Of a stretch of 64,000 nt of DNA, positions 37,776 to 51,330 are shown one piece after another. The translations under genes were made by a program, and so were the position numbers. Origin of the DNA: Amaranthus tricolor (Eukaryota > Streptophyta > Magnoliopsida > Caryophyllales > Amaranthaceae); assembly GCF_026212465.1 (NCBI RefSeq), contig NC_080048.1, positions 20,802,160 to 20,866,159 on the forward strand, given 5' to 3'. Under the pieces are notes generated by a model. It saw only the letters and a list, made by a program, of their open reading frames with translations, did not search any database and had not been told where the DNA came from. The number at the start of each line of letters is the position of its first letter. Position 1 is the stretch's first letter.

Positions 37776-39787
37776 GCGCCAAAGTGCCAAAAATGCTTAA
37801 AAACCCTTAAAATCGCAACTTAACACGTAATTTCTAGCATATGACTATGATTTAAAATTCTTATCACTTCAACACAATAATAAATTTCAAATAGTGTTGT
37901 GTGCCAAGTTTCGTGAAAAACAAACCGTGTTTGAGCTAATTTATGCGCAAAAGAGCCAAAAACGCTTAAAAACCCTTAAAATCGCAACTTAACACGTAAT
38001 TTCTAGCATATTACTATGATTTACAATTCTAACCACTTGAACACAATAATATATACCAAATAGAGTTTTGTGTCAAGTTTCGTGCAAAAAGAAACAACTT
38101 TGAGCTACTTTATGCGCAAAAGTGCCAAAAACGTTAAAAACCCATATAATCGCAACTTAACACGTAATTTCTAGCATATGACTATGATGTACAATTCTAA
38201 CCACTTCAACACAATAACATTCATACTGTGTTGTGTGTCAAATTTCGTGCAAAACAAACCAAGTTTGAGCTACTTTATGCGCAAAAATGCCAAAAATGCT
38301 TAAAAACCCTTAAAATCGCAACTTAACACGTAATTTCTAGCATATGACTATGATTTAAAATTCTTATCACTTCAACACAATAATAAATTTCAAATAGTGT
38401 TGTGTGCCAAGTTTCGTGAAAAACAAACCGTGTTTGAGCTAATTTATGCGCAAAAGAGCCAAAAACGCTTAATAACCCTTAAAATCGCAACTTAACACGT
38501 AATTTCTAGCATATTACTATGATTTATAATTCTAACCACTTGAACACAATAATATATACCAAATAGAGTTTTGTGTCAAGTTTCATGCAAAAAGAACCAT
38601 CTTTGAGCTACTTTATGCGCAAAAGTGTCAAAAACGTTAAAAACCTTTATAATCGCAACTTAACACGTAATTTCTAGCATATGACTATGATTTACAATTC
38701 TAACCACTTCAACACAATAATATCCATACTGTGTTGTGTGTCAAGTTTCGTGCAAAACAAACCAAGTTTGAGCTACTTTATGCGCCAAAGTGCCAAAAAT
38801 GCTTAAAAACCCTTAAAATCGCAACTTAACACGTAATTTCTAGCATATGACTATGATTTAAAATTCTTATCACTTCAACACAATAATAAATTTCAAATAG
38901 TGTTGTGTGCCAAGTTTCGTGAAAAAAAAACCGTGTTTGAGCTAATTTATGCGCAAAAGAGCCAAAAACGCTTAAAAACCCTTAAAATCGCAACTTAACA
39001 CGTAATTTCTAGCATATTACTATGATTTACAATTCTAACCACTTGAACACAATAATATATACCAAATAGAGTTTTGTGTCAAGTTTCGTGCAAAAAGAAA
39101 CAACTTTGAGCTACTTTATGCGCAAAAGTGCCAAAAACGTTAAAAACCCATATAATCGCAACGTAACACGTAATTTCTAGCATATGACTATGATGTACAA
39201 TTCTAACCACTTCAACACAATAACATTCATACTGTGTTGTGTGTCAAATTTCGTGCAAAACAAACCAAGTTTGAGCTACTTTATGCGCAAAAATGCCAAA
39301 AATGCTTAAAAACCCTTAAAATCGCAACTTAACACGTAATTTCTAGCATATGACTATGATTTAAAATTCTTATCACTTCAACACAATAATAAATTTCAAA
39401 TAGTGTTGTGTGCCAAGTTTCGTGAAAAACAAACCGTGTTTGAGCTAATTTATGCGCAAAAGAGCCAAAAACGCTTAATAACCCTTAAAATCGCAACTTA
39501 ACACGTAATTTCTAGCATATTACTATGATTTATAATTCTAACCACTTGAACACAATAATATATACCAAATAGAGTTTTGTGTCAAGTTTCATGCAAAAAG
39601 AACCATCTTTGAGCTACTTTATGCGCAAAAGTGTCAAAAACGTTAAAAACCCTTATAATCGCAACTTAACACGTAATTTCTAGCATATGACTATGATTTA
39701 CAATTCTAACCACTTCAACACAATAATATCCATACTGTGTTGTGTGTCATGTTTCGTGCAAAACAAACCAAGTTTGAGCTACTTTAT
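37776..39787 (+). repeat. 12-mer HOR copy 4 (2012 bases, converted patch)
   Basis: Length and order are canonical, but the E monomer at 38782 has gcgccaaagtgcc where gtgtc is expected. The following B near 39150 combines cccatata with cgtaac, a hybrid of the two B forms. This looks like a gene-conversion tract between hexamers. Confidence 0.88.
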
Positions 39788-41296
39788 GCGCCAAAGTGCC
39801 AAAAATGCTTAAAAACCCTTAAAATCGCAACTTAACACGTAATTTCTAGCATATGACTATGATTTAAAATTCTTATCACTTCAACACAATAATAAATTTC
39901 AAATAGTGTTGTGTGCCAAGTTTCGTGAAAAACAAACCGTGTTTGAGCTAATTTATGCGCAAAAGAGCCAAAAACGCTTAAAAACCCTTAAAATCGCAAC
40001 TTAACACGTAATTTCTAGCATATTACTATGATTTACAATTCTAACCACTTGAACACAATAATATATACCAAATAGAGTTTTGTGTCAAGTTTCGTGCAAA
40101 AAGAAACAACTTTGAGCTACTTTATGCGCAAAAGTGCCAAAAACGTTAAAAACCCATATAATCGCAACTTAACACGTAATTTCTAGCATATGACTATGAT
40201 GTACAATTCTAACCACTTCAACACAATAACATTCATACTGTGTTGTGTGTCAAATTTCGTGCAAAACAAACCAAGTTTGAGCTACTTTATGCGCAAAAAT
40301 GCCAAAAATGCTTAAAAACCCTTAAAATCGCAACTTAACACGTAATTTCTAGCATATGACTATGATTTAAAATTCTTATCACTTCAACACAATAATAAAT
40401 TTCAAATAGTGTTGTGTGCCAAGTTTCGTGAAAAACAAACCGTGTTTGAGCTAATTTATGCGCAAAAGAGCCAAAAACGCTTAAAAACCCTTAAAATCGC
40501 AACTTAACACGTAATTTCTAGCATATTACTATGATTTACAATTCTAACCACTTGAACACAATAATATATACCAAATAGAGTTTTGTGTCAAGTTTCGTGC
40601 AAAAAGAAACAACTTTGAGCTACTTTATGCGCAAAAGTGCCAAAAACGTTAAAAACCCTTATAATCGCAACGTAACACGTAATTTCTAGCATATGACTAT
40701 GATGTACAATTCTAACCACTTCAACACAATAACATTCATACTGTGTTGTGTGTCAAATTTCGTGCAAAACAAACCAAGTTTGAGCTACTTTATGCGCAAA
40801 AATGCCAAAAATGCTTAAAAACCCTTAAAATCGCAACTTAACACGTAATTTCTAGCATATGACTATGATTTAAAATTCTTATCACTTCAACACAATAATA
40901 AATTTCAAATAGTGTTGTGTGCCAAGTTTCGTGAAAAACAAACCGTGTTTGAGCTAATTTATGCGCAAAAGAGCCAAAAACGCTTAATAACCCTTAAAAT
41001 CGCAACTTAACACGTAATTTCTAGCATATTACTATGATTTATAATTCTAACCACTTGAACACAATAATATATACCAAATAGAGTTTTGTGAAAAGTTTCA
41101 TGCAAAAAGAACCATCTTTGAGCTACTTTATGCGCAAAAGTGTCAAAAACGTTAAAAACCCTTATAATCGCAACTTAACACGTAATTTCTAGCATATGAC
41201 TATGATTTACAATTCTAACCACTTCAACACAATAATATCCATACTGTGTTGTGTGTCATGTTTCGTGCAAAACAAACCAAGTTTGAGCTACTTTAT
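39788..41296 (+). repeat. 9-monomer HOR variant (1509 bases)
   Basis: This unit lacks one trimer. After A-B-C, near 40440, the array goes directly to another A (gcttaaaaaccc with tttacaattc) and then the second-hexamer B. The expected A'-D-E of the first hexamer is missing. It is 503 bases shorter than the standard unit, exactly one trimer. Confidence 0.88.
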
Positions 41297-43308
41297 GCGC
41301 CAAAGTGCCAAAAATGCTTAAAAACCCTTAAAATCGCAACTTAACACGTAATTTCTAGCATATGACTATGATTTAAAATTCTTATCACTTCAACACAATA
41401 ATAAATTTCAAATAGTGTTGTGTGCCAAGTTTCGTGAAAAACAAACCGTGTTTGAGCTAATTTATGCGCAAAAGAGCCAAAAACGCTTAAAAACCCTTAA
41501 AATCGCAACTTAACACGTAATTTCTAGCATATTACTATGATTTACAATTCTAACCACTTGAACACAATAATATATACCAAATAGAGTTTTGTGTCAAGTT
41601 TCGTGCAAAAAGAAACAACTTTGAGCTACTTTATGCGCAAAAGTGCCAAAAACGTTAAAAACCCATATAATCGCAACTTAACACGTAATTTCTAGCATAT
41701 GACTATGATGTACAATTCTAACCACTTCAACACAATAACATTCATACTGTGTTGTGTGTCAAATTTCGTGCAAAACAAACCAAGTTTGAGCTACTTTATG
41801 CGCAAAAATGCCAAAAATGCTTAAAAACCCTTAAAATCGCAACTTAACACGTAATTTCTAGCATATGACTATGATTTAAAATTCTTATCACTTCAACACA
41901 ATAATAAATTTCAAATAGTGTTGTGTGCCAAGTTTCGTGAAAAACAAACCGTGTTTGAGCTAATTTATGCGCAAAAGAGCCAAAAACGCTTAATAACCCT
42001 TAAAATCGCAACTTAACACGTAATTTCTAGCATATTACTATGATTTATAATTCTAACCACTTGAACACAATAATATATACCAAATAGAGTTTTGTGTCAA
42101 GTTTCATGCAAAAAGAACCATCTTTGAGCTACTTTATGCGCAAAAGTGTCAAAAACGTTAAAAACCTTTATAATCGCAACTTAACACGTAATTTCTAGCA
42201 TATGACTATGATTTACAATTCTAACCACTTCAACACAATAATATCCATACTGTGTTGTGTGTCAAGTTTCGTGCAAAACAAACCAAGTTTGAGCTACTTT
42301 ATGCGCAAAAGTGTCAAAAATGCTTAAAAACCCTTAAAATCGCAACTTAACACGTAATTTCTAGCATATGACTATGATTTAAAATTCTTATCACTTCAAC
42401 ACAATAATAAATTTCAAATAGTGTTGTGTGCCATGTTTCGTGAAAAACAAACCGTGTTTGAGCTAATTTATGCGCAAAAGAGCCAAAAACGCTTAAAAAC
42501 CCTTAAAATCGCAACTTAACACGTAATTTCTAGCATATTACTATGATTTACAATTCTAACCACTTGAACACAATAATATATACCAAATAGAGTTTTGTGT
42601 CAAGTTTCGTGCAAAAAGAAACAACTTTGAGCTACTTTATGCGCAAAAGTGCCAAAAACGTTAAAAACCCTTATAATCGCAACGTAACACGTAATTTCTA
42701 GCATATGACTATGATGTACAATTCTAACCACTTCAACACAATAACATTCATACTGTGTTGTGTGTCAAATTTCGTGCAAAACAAACCAAGTTTGAGCTAC
42801 TTTATGCGCAAAAATGCCAAAAATGCTTAAAAACCCTTAAAATCGCAACTTAACACGTAATTTCTAGCATATGACTATGATTTAAAATTCTTATCACTTC
42901 AACACAATAATAAATTTCAAATAGTGTTGTGTGCCAAGTTTCGTGAAAAACAAACCGTGTTTGAGCTAATTTATGCGCAAAAGAGCCAAAAACGCTTAAT
43001 AACCCTTAAAATCGCAACTTAACACGTAATTTCTAGCATATTACTATGATTTATAATTCTAACAACTTGAACACAATAATATATACCAAATAGAGTTTTG
43101 TGTCAAGTTTCATGCAAAAAGAACCATCTTTGAGCTACTTTATGCGCAAAAGTGTCAAAAACGTTAAAAACCCTTATAATCGCAACTTAACACGTAATTT
43201 CTAGCATATGACTATGATTTACAATTCTAACCACTTCAACACAATAATATCCATACTGTGTTGTGTGTCATGTTTCGTGCAAAACAAACCAAGTTTGAGC
43301 TACTTTAT
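41297..43308 (+). repeat. 12-mer HOR copy 6 (2012 bases)
   Basis: This is a canonical unit, with a private ccatgtttcgtg change near 42431 and ctaacaacttgaac near 43061. Confidence 0.9.
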
Positions 43309-45823
43309 GCGCCAAAGTGCCAAAAATGCTTAAAAACCCTTAAAATCGCAACTTAACACGTAATTTCTAGCATATGACTATGATTTAAAATTCTTATCAC
43401 TTCAACACAATAATAAATTTCAAATAGTGTTGTGTGCCAAGTTTCGTGAAAAACAAACCGTGTTTGAGCTAATTTATGCGCAAAAGAGCCAAAAACGCTT
43501 AAAAACCCTTAAAATCGCAACTTAACACGTAATTTCTAGCATATTACTATGATTTACAATTCTAACCACTTGAACACAATAATATATACCAAATAGAGTT
43601 TTGTGTCAAGTTTCGTGCAAAAAGAAACAACTTTGAGCTACTTTATGCGCAAAAGTGCCAAAAACGTTAAAAACCCATATAATCGCAACTTAACACGTAA
43701 TTTCTAGCATATGACTATGATGTACAATTCTAACCACTTCAACACAATAACATTCATACTGTGTTGTGTGTCAAATTTCGTGCAAAACAAACCAAGTTTG
43801 AGCTACTTTATGCGCAAAAATGCCAAAAATGCTTAAAAACCCTTAAAATCGCAACTTAACACGTAATTTCTAGCATATGACTATGATTTAAAATTCTTAT
43901 CACTTCAACACAATAATAAATTTCAAATAGTGTTGTGTGCCAAGTTTCGTGAAAAACAAACCGTGTTTGAGCTAATTTATGCGCAAAAGAGCCAAAAACG
44001 CTTAAAAACCCTTAAAATCGCAACTTAACACGTAATTTCTAGCATATTACTATGATTTACAATTCTAACCACTTGAACACAATAATATATACCAAATAGA
44101 GTTTTGTGTCAAGTTTCGTGCAAAAAGAAACAACTTTGAGCTACTTTATGCGCAAAAGTGCCAAAAACGTTAAAAACCCATATAATCGCAACTTAACACG
44201 TAATTTCTAGCATATGACTATGATGTACAATTCTAACCACTTCAACACAATAACATTCATACTGTGTTGTGTGTCAAATTTCGTGCAAAACAAACCAAGT
44301 TTGAGCTACTTTATGCGCAAAAATGCCAAAAATGCTTAAAAACCCTTAAAATCGCAACTTAACACGTAATTTCTAGCATATGACTATGATTTAAAATTCT
44401 TATCACTTCAACACAATAATAAATTTCAAATAGTGTTGTGTGCCAAGTTTCGTGAAAAACAAACCGTGTTTGAGCTAATTTATGCGCAAAAGAGCCAAAA
44501 ACGCTTAATAACCCTTAAAATCGCAACTTAACACGTAATTTCTAGCATATTACTATGATTTATAATTCTAACCACTTGAACACAATAATATATACCAAAT
44601 ACAGTTTTGTGTCAAGTTTCATGCAAAAAGAACCATCTTTGAGCTACTTTATGCGCAAAAGTGTCAAAAACGTTAAAAACCTTTATAATCGCAACTTAAC
44701 ACGTAATTTCTAGCATATGACTATGATTTACAATTCTAACCACTTCAACACAATAATATCCATACTGTGTTGTGTGTCAAGTTTCGTGCAAAACAAACCA
44801 AGTTTGAGCTACTTTATGCGCAAAAGTGTCAAAAATGCTTAAAAACCCTTAAAATCGCAACTTAACACGTAATTTCTAGCATATGACTATGATTTAAAAT
44901 TCTTATCACTTCAACACAATAATAAATTTCAAATAGTGTTGTGTGCCAAGTTTCGTGAAAAACAAACCGTGTTTGAGCTAATTTATGCGCAAAAGAGCCA
45001 AAAACGCTTAAAAACCCTTAAAATCGCAACTTAACACGTAATTTCTAGCATATTACTATGATTTACAATTCTAACCACTTGAACACAATAATATATACCA
45101 AATAGAGTTTTGTGTCAAGTTTCGTGCAAAAAGAAACAACTTTGAGCTACTTTATGCGCAAAAGTGCCAAAAACGTTAAAAACCCTTATAATCGCAACGT
45201 AACACGTAATTTCTAGCATATGACTATGATGTACAATTCTAACCACTTTAACACAATAACATTCATACTGTGTTGTGTGTCAAATTTCGTGCAAAACAAA
45301 CCAAGTTTGAGCTACTTTATGCGCAAAAATGCCAAAAATGCTTAAAAACCCTTAAAATCGCAACTTAACACGTAATTTCTAGCATATGACTATGATTTAA
45401 AATTCTTATCACTTCAACACAATAATAAATTTCAAATAGTGTTGTGTGCCAAGTTTCGTGAAAAACAAACCGTGTTTGAGCTAATTTATGCGCAAAAGAG
45501 CCAAAAACGCTTAATAACCCTTAAAATCGCAACTTAACACGTAATTTCTAGCATATTACTATGATTTATAATTCTAACCACTTGAACACAATAATATATA
45601 CCAAATAGAGTTTTGTGTCAAGTTTCATGCAAAAAGAACCATCTTTGAGCTACTTTATGCGCAAAAGTGTCAAAAACGTTAAAAACCCTTATAATCGCAA
45701 CTTAACACGTAATTTCTAGCATATGACTATGATTTACAATTCTAACCACTTCAACACAATAATATCCATACTGTGTTGTGTGTCATGTTTCGTGCAAAAC
45801 AAACCAAGTTTGAGCTACTTTAT
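43309..45823 (+). repeat. 15-monomer HOR variant (2515 bases)
   Basis: This unit has one extra trimer. The A-B-C set with cccatata occurs twice in a row (from about 43477 and 43980) before A'-D-E. It is 503 bases longer than the standard unit. Together with the 9-monomer unit at 39788-41296 the total is 4024 bases, exactly two standard units. Confidence 0.88.
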
Positions 45824-47787
45824 GCGCCAAAGTGCCAAAAATGCTTAAAAACCCTTAAAATCGCAACTTAACACGTAATTTCTAGCATATGACTATGATT
45901 TAAAATTCTTATCACTTCAACACAATAATAAATTTCAAATAGTGTTGTGTGCCAAGTTTCGTGAAAAACAAACCGTGTTTGAGCTAATTTATGCGCAAAA
46001 GAGCCAAAAACGCTTAAAAACCCTTAAAATCGCAACTTAACACGTAATTTCTAGCATATTACTATGATTTACAATTCTAACCACTTGAACACAATAATAT
46101 ATACCAAATAGAGTTTTGTGTCAAGTTTCGTGCAAAAAGAAACAACTTTGAGCTACTTTATGCGCAAAAGTGCCAAAAACGTTAAAAACCCATATAATCG
46201 CAACTTAACACGTAATTTCTAGCATATGACTATGATGTACAATTCTAACCACTTCAACACAATAACATTCATACTGTGTTGTGTGTCAAATTTCGTGCAA
46301 AACAAACCAAGTTTGAGCTACTTTATGCGCAAAAATGCCAAAAATGCTTAAAAACCCTTAAAATCGCAACTTAACACGTAATTTCTAGCATATGACTATG
46401 ATTTAAAATTCTTATCACTTCAACACAATAATAAATTTCAAATAGTGTTGTGTGCCAAGTTTCGTGAAAAACAAACCGTGTTTGAGCTAATTTATGCGCA
46501 AAAGAGCCAAAAACGCTTAATAACCCTTAAAATCGCAACTTAACACGTAATTTCTAGCATATTACTATGATTTATAATTCTAACCACTTGAACACAATAA
46601 TATATACCAAATACAGTTTTGTGTCAAGTTTCATGCAAAAAGAACCATCTTTGAGCTACTTTATGCGCAAAAGTGTCAAAAACGTTAAAAACCTTTATAA
46701 TCGCAACTTAACACGTAATTTCTAGCATATGACTATGATTTACAATTCTAACCACTTCAACACAATAATATCCATACTGTGTTGTGTGTCAAGTTTCGTG
46801 CAAAACAAACCAAGTTTGAGCTACTTTATGCGCAAAAGTGTCAAAAATGCTTAAAAACCCTTAAAATCGCAACTTAACACGTAATTTCTAGCATATGACT
46901 ATGATTTAAAATTCTTATCACTTCAACACAATAATAAATTTCAAATAGTGTTGTGTGCCAAGTTTCGTGAAAAACAAACCGTGTTTGAGCTAATTTATGC
47001 GCAAAAGAGCCAAAAACGCTTAAAAACCCTTAAAATCGCAACTTAACACGTAATTTCTAGCATATTACTATGATTTACAATTCTAACCACTTGAACACAA
47101 TAATATATACCAAATAGAGTTTTGTGTCAAGTTTCGTGCAAAAAGAAACAACTTTGAGCTACTTTATGCGCAAAAGTGCCAAAAACGTTAAAAACCCTTA
47201 TAATCGCAACGTAACACGTAATTTCTAGCATATGACTATGATGTACAATTCTAACCACTTCAACACAATAACATTCATACTGTGTTGTGTGTCAAATTTC
47301 GTGCAAAACAAACCAAGTTTGAGCTACTTTATGCGCAAAAATGCCAAAAATGCTTAAAAACCCTTAAAATCGCAACTTAACACGTAATTTCTAGCATATG
47401 ACTATGATTTAAAATTCTTATCACTTCAACACAATAATAAATTTCAAATAGTGTTGTGTGCCAAGTTTCGTGAAAAACAAACCGTGTTTGAGCTAATTTA
47501 TGCGCAAAAGAGCCAAAAACGCTTAATAACCCTTAAAATCGCAACTTAACACGTAATTTCTAGCATATTACTATGATTTATAATTCTAACCACTTGAACA
47601 CAATAATATATACCAAATAGAGTTTTGTGTCAAGTTTCATGCAAAAAGAACCATCTTTGAGCTACTTTATGCGCAAAAGTGTCAAAAACGTTAAAAACCC
47701 TTATAATCGCAACTTAACACGTAATTTCTAGCATATGACTATGATTTACAATTCTAACCACTTCAACACAATAATATCCATACTGTG
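45824..47787 (+). repeat. 12-mer HOR copy 8, truncated at right edge
   Basis: This unit is canonical until its last D monomer, where at about 47788 the expected gttgtgtgtcatg is replaced by gttttgtgtcaag, and the next monomer has acctttaaaatc and cacaaaatttc, typical of older monomers. This marks the edge of the homogenised block. Confidence 0.85.
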
Positions 47788-48010
47788 TTTTGTGTCAAGT
47801 TTCGTGCAAAACAAACCAAGTTTGAGCTACTTTATGCGCAAAAGTGCCAAAAATGCTTAAAAACCTTTAAAATCGCAACTTAACACAAAATTTCTAGCAT
47901 ATGACTATGATTTAAAATTCTTATCACTTCAACACAATAATAAATTTCAAATAGTGTTGTGTGCCAAGTTTCGTGAAAAACAAACCGTGTTTGAGCTACT
48001 TTATGCGCAA
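47788..48010 (+). repeat. Junction out of the 12-mer HOR block
   Basis: One older alpha-type monomer (acaaaatttc variant) is followed by a fused monomer that begins as beta (accgtgtttgagc) and continues as D (tactttatgcgc with gtgtcaaaaacg). Monomer phase is kept. It looks like a recombination joint between the homogenised array and an older one. Confidence 0.72.
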
Positions 48011-51000
48011 AAGTGTCAAAAACGTTAAAAACCCTTATAATCGCAACTTAACACGTAATTTCTAGCATATGACTATGATTTACAATTCTAACCACTTCAA
48101 CACAATAATATCCATACTGTGTTGTGTGTCAAGTTTCGTGCAAAACAAACCAAGTTTGAGCTACTTTATGCGCAAAAGTGTCAAAAATGCTTAAAAACCC
48201 TTAAAATCGCAACTTAACACGTAATTTCTAGCATATGACTATGATTTAAAATTCTTATCACTTCAACACAATAATAAATTTAAAATAGTGTTGTGTGCAA
48301 AGTCTCGTGAAAAACAAACCGTGTTTGAACTAATTTTTGCGCAAAAGAGCGAAAAACGCTTATAAACCCTTAAAATCGCAACTTAACACGTAATTTCTAG
48401 CATATTACTATGATTTACAATTCTAACTACTTGAACACAATAATATATACCTAATAGAGTTTTGTGTCAAGTTTCGTGCAAAAAGAACCATCTTTGAGCT
48501 ACTTTGTGCGCAAAAGTGCCAAAAACATTAAAAACCCTTATAATCACAACTTAACACGTAATTTCTAGCATATGACTATGATTTACAATTCTAACCACTT
48601 CAACACAATAATATCCATACTATGTTGTGTGTCAAGTTTCGTGCAAAAGAAACCAAGTTTGAGCTACTTTATGCGCAAAAGTGCCAAAAATGCTTAAAAA
48701 CCCTTAAAATCGCAACTTAACACGTAATTTCTAGCATATGACTATGATTTAAAATTCTTATCACTTCAACACAATAATAAATTTCAAATAGTGTTGTGTG
48801 CCAAGTTTCGTGAAAAACAAACCGTGCTTGAGCTAATTTATGCGCAAAAGAGCGAAAAACGTTTAAAAACCCTTAAAATCGCAACTTAACACGTAATTTC
48901 TAGCATATTACTATGATTTACAATTCTAACCACTTGAACACAATAGTATATACCAAATAGAGTTTTGTGTCAAGTTTCGTGCAAAAAGAACCATCTTTGA
49001 GCTACTTTATGCGCAAAAGTGCCAAAAACGTTAAAAACCCTTATAACCGCAACTTAACACGTAATTTCTACCATATGACTATGATGTACAATTCTAACCA
49101 CTTCAACACAATAATGTCCATACTGTGTTGTGTGTCAAATTTCGTGCAAAACAAACCAAGTTTGAGCTACTTTATGCGCAAAAGTGCCAAAAATGCTTAA
49201 AAACCCTTAAAATCGCAACTTAACACGTAATTTCTAGCATATGACTATGATTTAAAATTCTTATCACTTCAACACAATAATAAATTTCAAATAGTGTTGT
49301 GTGCCAAGTTTCGTGAAAAACAAACCGTGTTTGAGCTAATTTATGCGCAAAAGAGCCAAAAACGCTTAAAAACCCTTAAAATCGCAACTTAACACGTAAT
49401 TTCTAGCATATTACTATGATTTACAATTCTAACCACTTGAACACAATAATATATACCAAATAGAGTTTTGTGTCAAGTTTCGTGCAAAAAGAAACAACTT
49501 TGAGCTACTTTATGCGCAAAAGTGCCAAAAACGTTAAAAACCCTTATAATCGCAACGTAACACGTAATTTCTAGCATATGACTATGATGTACAATTCTAA
49601 CCACTTCAACACAATAACATTCATACTGTGTTGTGTGTCAAATTTCGTGCAAAACAAACCAAGTTTGAGCTACTTTATGCGCAAAAATGCCAAAAATGCT
49701 TAAAAACCCTTAAAATCGCAACTTAACACGTAATTTCTAGCATATGACTATGATTTAAAATTCTTATCACTTCAACACAATAATAAATTTCAAATAGTGT
49801 TGTGTGCCAAGTTTCGTGAAAAACAAACCGTGTTTGAGCTAATTTATGCGCAAAAGAGCCAAAGACGCTTAATAACCCTTAAAATCGCAACTTAACACGT
49901 AATTTCTAGCATATTACTATGATTTATAATTCTAACCACTTGAACACAATTATATATACCAAATAGAGTTTTGTGTCAAGTTTCATGCAAAAAGAACCAT
50001 CTTTGAGCTACTTTATGCGCAAAAGTGTCAAAAACGTTAAAAACCCTTATAATCGCAACTTAACACGTAATTTCTAGCATATGACTATGATTTACAATTC
50101 TAACCACTTCAACACAATAATATCCATACTGTGTTGTGTGTCAAGTTTCGTGCAAAACAAACCAAGTTTGAGCTACTTTATGCGCAAAAGTGTCAAAAAT
50201 GCTTAAAAACCCTTAAAATCGCAACTTAACACGTAATTTCTAGCATATGACTATGATTTAAAATTCTTATCACTTCAACACAATAATAAATTTCAAATAG
50301 TGTTGTGTGCCAAGTCTCGTGAAAAACAAACCGTGTTTGAACTAATTTTTGCGCAAAAGAGCGAAAAACGCTTAAAAACCCTTAAAATCGCAACTTAACA
50401 CGTAATTTCTAGCATATTACTATGATTTACAATTCTAACTACTTGAACACAATAATATATACCTAATAGAGTTTTGTGTCAAGTTTCGTGCAAAAAGAAC
50501 CATCTTTGAGCTACTTTGTGCGCAAAAGTGCCAAAAACATTAAAAACCCTTATAATCACAACTTAACACGTAATTTCTAGCATATGACTATGATTTACAA
50601 TTCTAACCACTTCAACACAATAATATCCATACTATGTTGTGTGTCAAGTTTCGTGCAAAAGAAACCAAGTTTGAGCTACTTTATGCGCAAAAGTGCCAAA
50701 AATGCTTAAAAACCCTTAAAATCGCAACTTAACACGTAATTTCTAGCATATGACTATGATTTAAAATTCTTATCACTTCAACACAATAATAAATTTCAAA
50801 TAGTGTTGTGTGCCAAGTTTCGTGAAAAACAAACCGTGCTTGAGCTAATTTATGCGCAAAAGAGCGAAAAACGTTTAAAAACCCTTAAAATCGCAACTTA
50901 ACACGTAATTTCTAGCATATTACTATGATTTACAATTCTAACCACTTGAACACAATAATATATACCAAATAGAGTTTTGTGTCAAGTTTCGTGCAAAAAG

Positions 51001-51330
51001 AACCATCTTTGAGCTACTTTATGCGCAAAAGTGCCAAAAACGTTAAAAACCCTTATAACCGCAACTTAACACGTAATTTCTACCATATGACTATGATGTA
51101 CAATTCTAACCACTTCAACACAATAATGTCCATACTGTGTTGTGTGTCAAATTTCGTGCAAAACAAACCAAGTTTGAGCTACTTTATGCGCAAAAGTGCC
51201 AAAAATGCTTAAAAACCCTTAAAATCGCAACTTAACACGTAATTTCTAGCATATGACTATGATTTAAAATTCTTATCACTTCAACACAATAATAAATTTC
51301 AAATAGTGTTGTGTGCCAAGTTTCGTGAAA
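48001..51330 (+). repeat. Tandem duplication with 2012-base period, about 1.65 copies
   Basis: Bases 48001-50012 are followed by a second, partial copy at 50013-51330. The agtctcgtgaaaaac mark at 48301 and 50313 shows the offset of 2012. Both copies share the private cctaatagag, acattaaaaaccc, atactatgttg and ctaccatatgac variants, and an identical 77-codon frame at 48967-49200 and 50979-51212. The right edge is where aaaccgtg is replaced by aaaagaggtttgag at about 51335. The first copy contains a stretch of the 12-mer HOR (49330-50290), so the duplication postdates that HOR. Confidence 0.88.

Larger units (their letters stand above)
31650..47787 (+). repeat. Homogenised 12-monomer HOR array, 2012-base period
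   Basis: This is the most uniform part of the window. Twelve monomers repeat as A-B-C-A'-D-E-A-B-C-A'-D-E, that is two related hexamers of 1006 bases with small fixed differences. B alternates between cccatataatcgc with aacttaac and cccttataatcgc with aacgtaac. D alternates ctttataatc with cttataatc, and gtcaag with gtcatg. E alternates gtgtcaaaaatgc with gcgccaaagtgcc. The gcgccaaag mark occurs at 31739, 33752, 35764, 37776, 39788, 41297, 43309 and 45824. By eye copies differ at very few bases per 2 kb, which implies recent amplification. Edges at about 31650 and 47787 are abrupt, with older sequence outside. Confidence 0.92.

Noticed and set aside
48967..49200. 77-codon open frame, with an identical one at 50979-51212
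   Set aside because: The two are copies made by the 2012-base duplication. The frame reads through parts of three satellite monomers, with repeated FVQ..PSLSYFMRKSAKN phrases, and is closed in most other monomers. Identity reflects recent duplication, not selection on protein.
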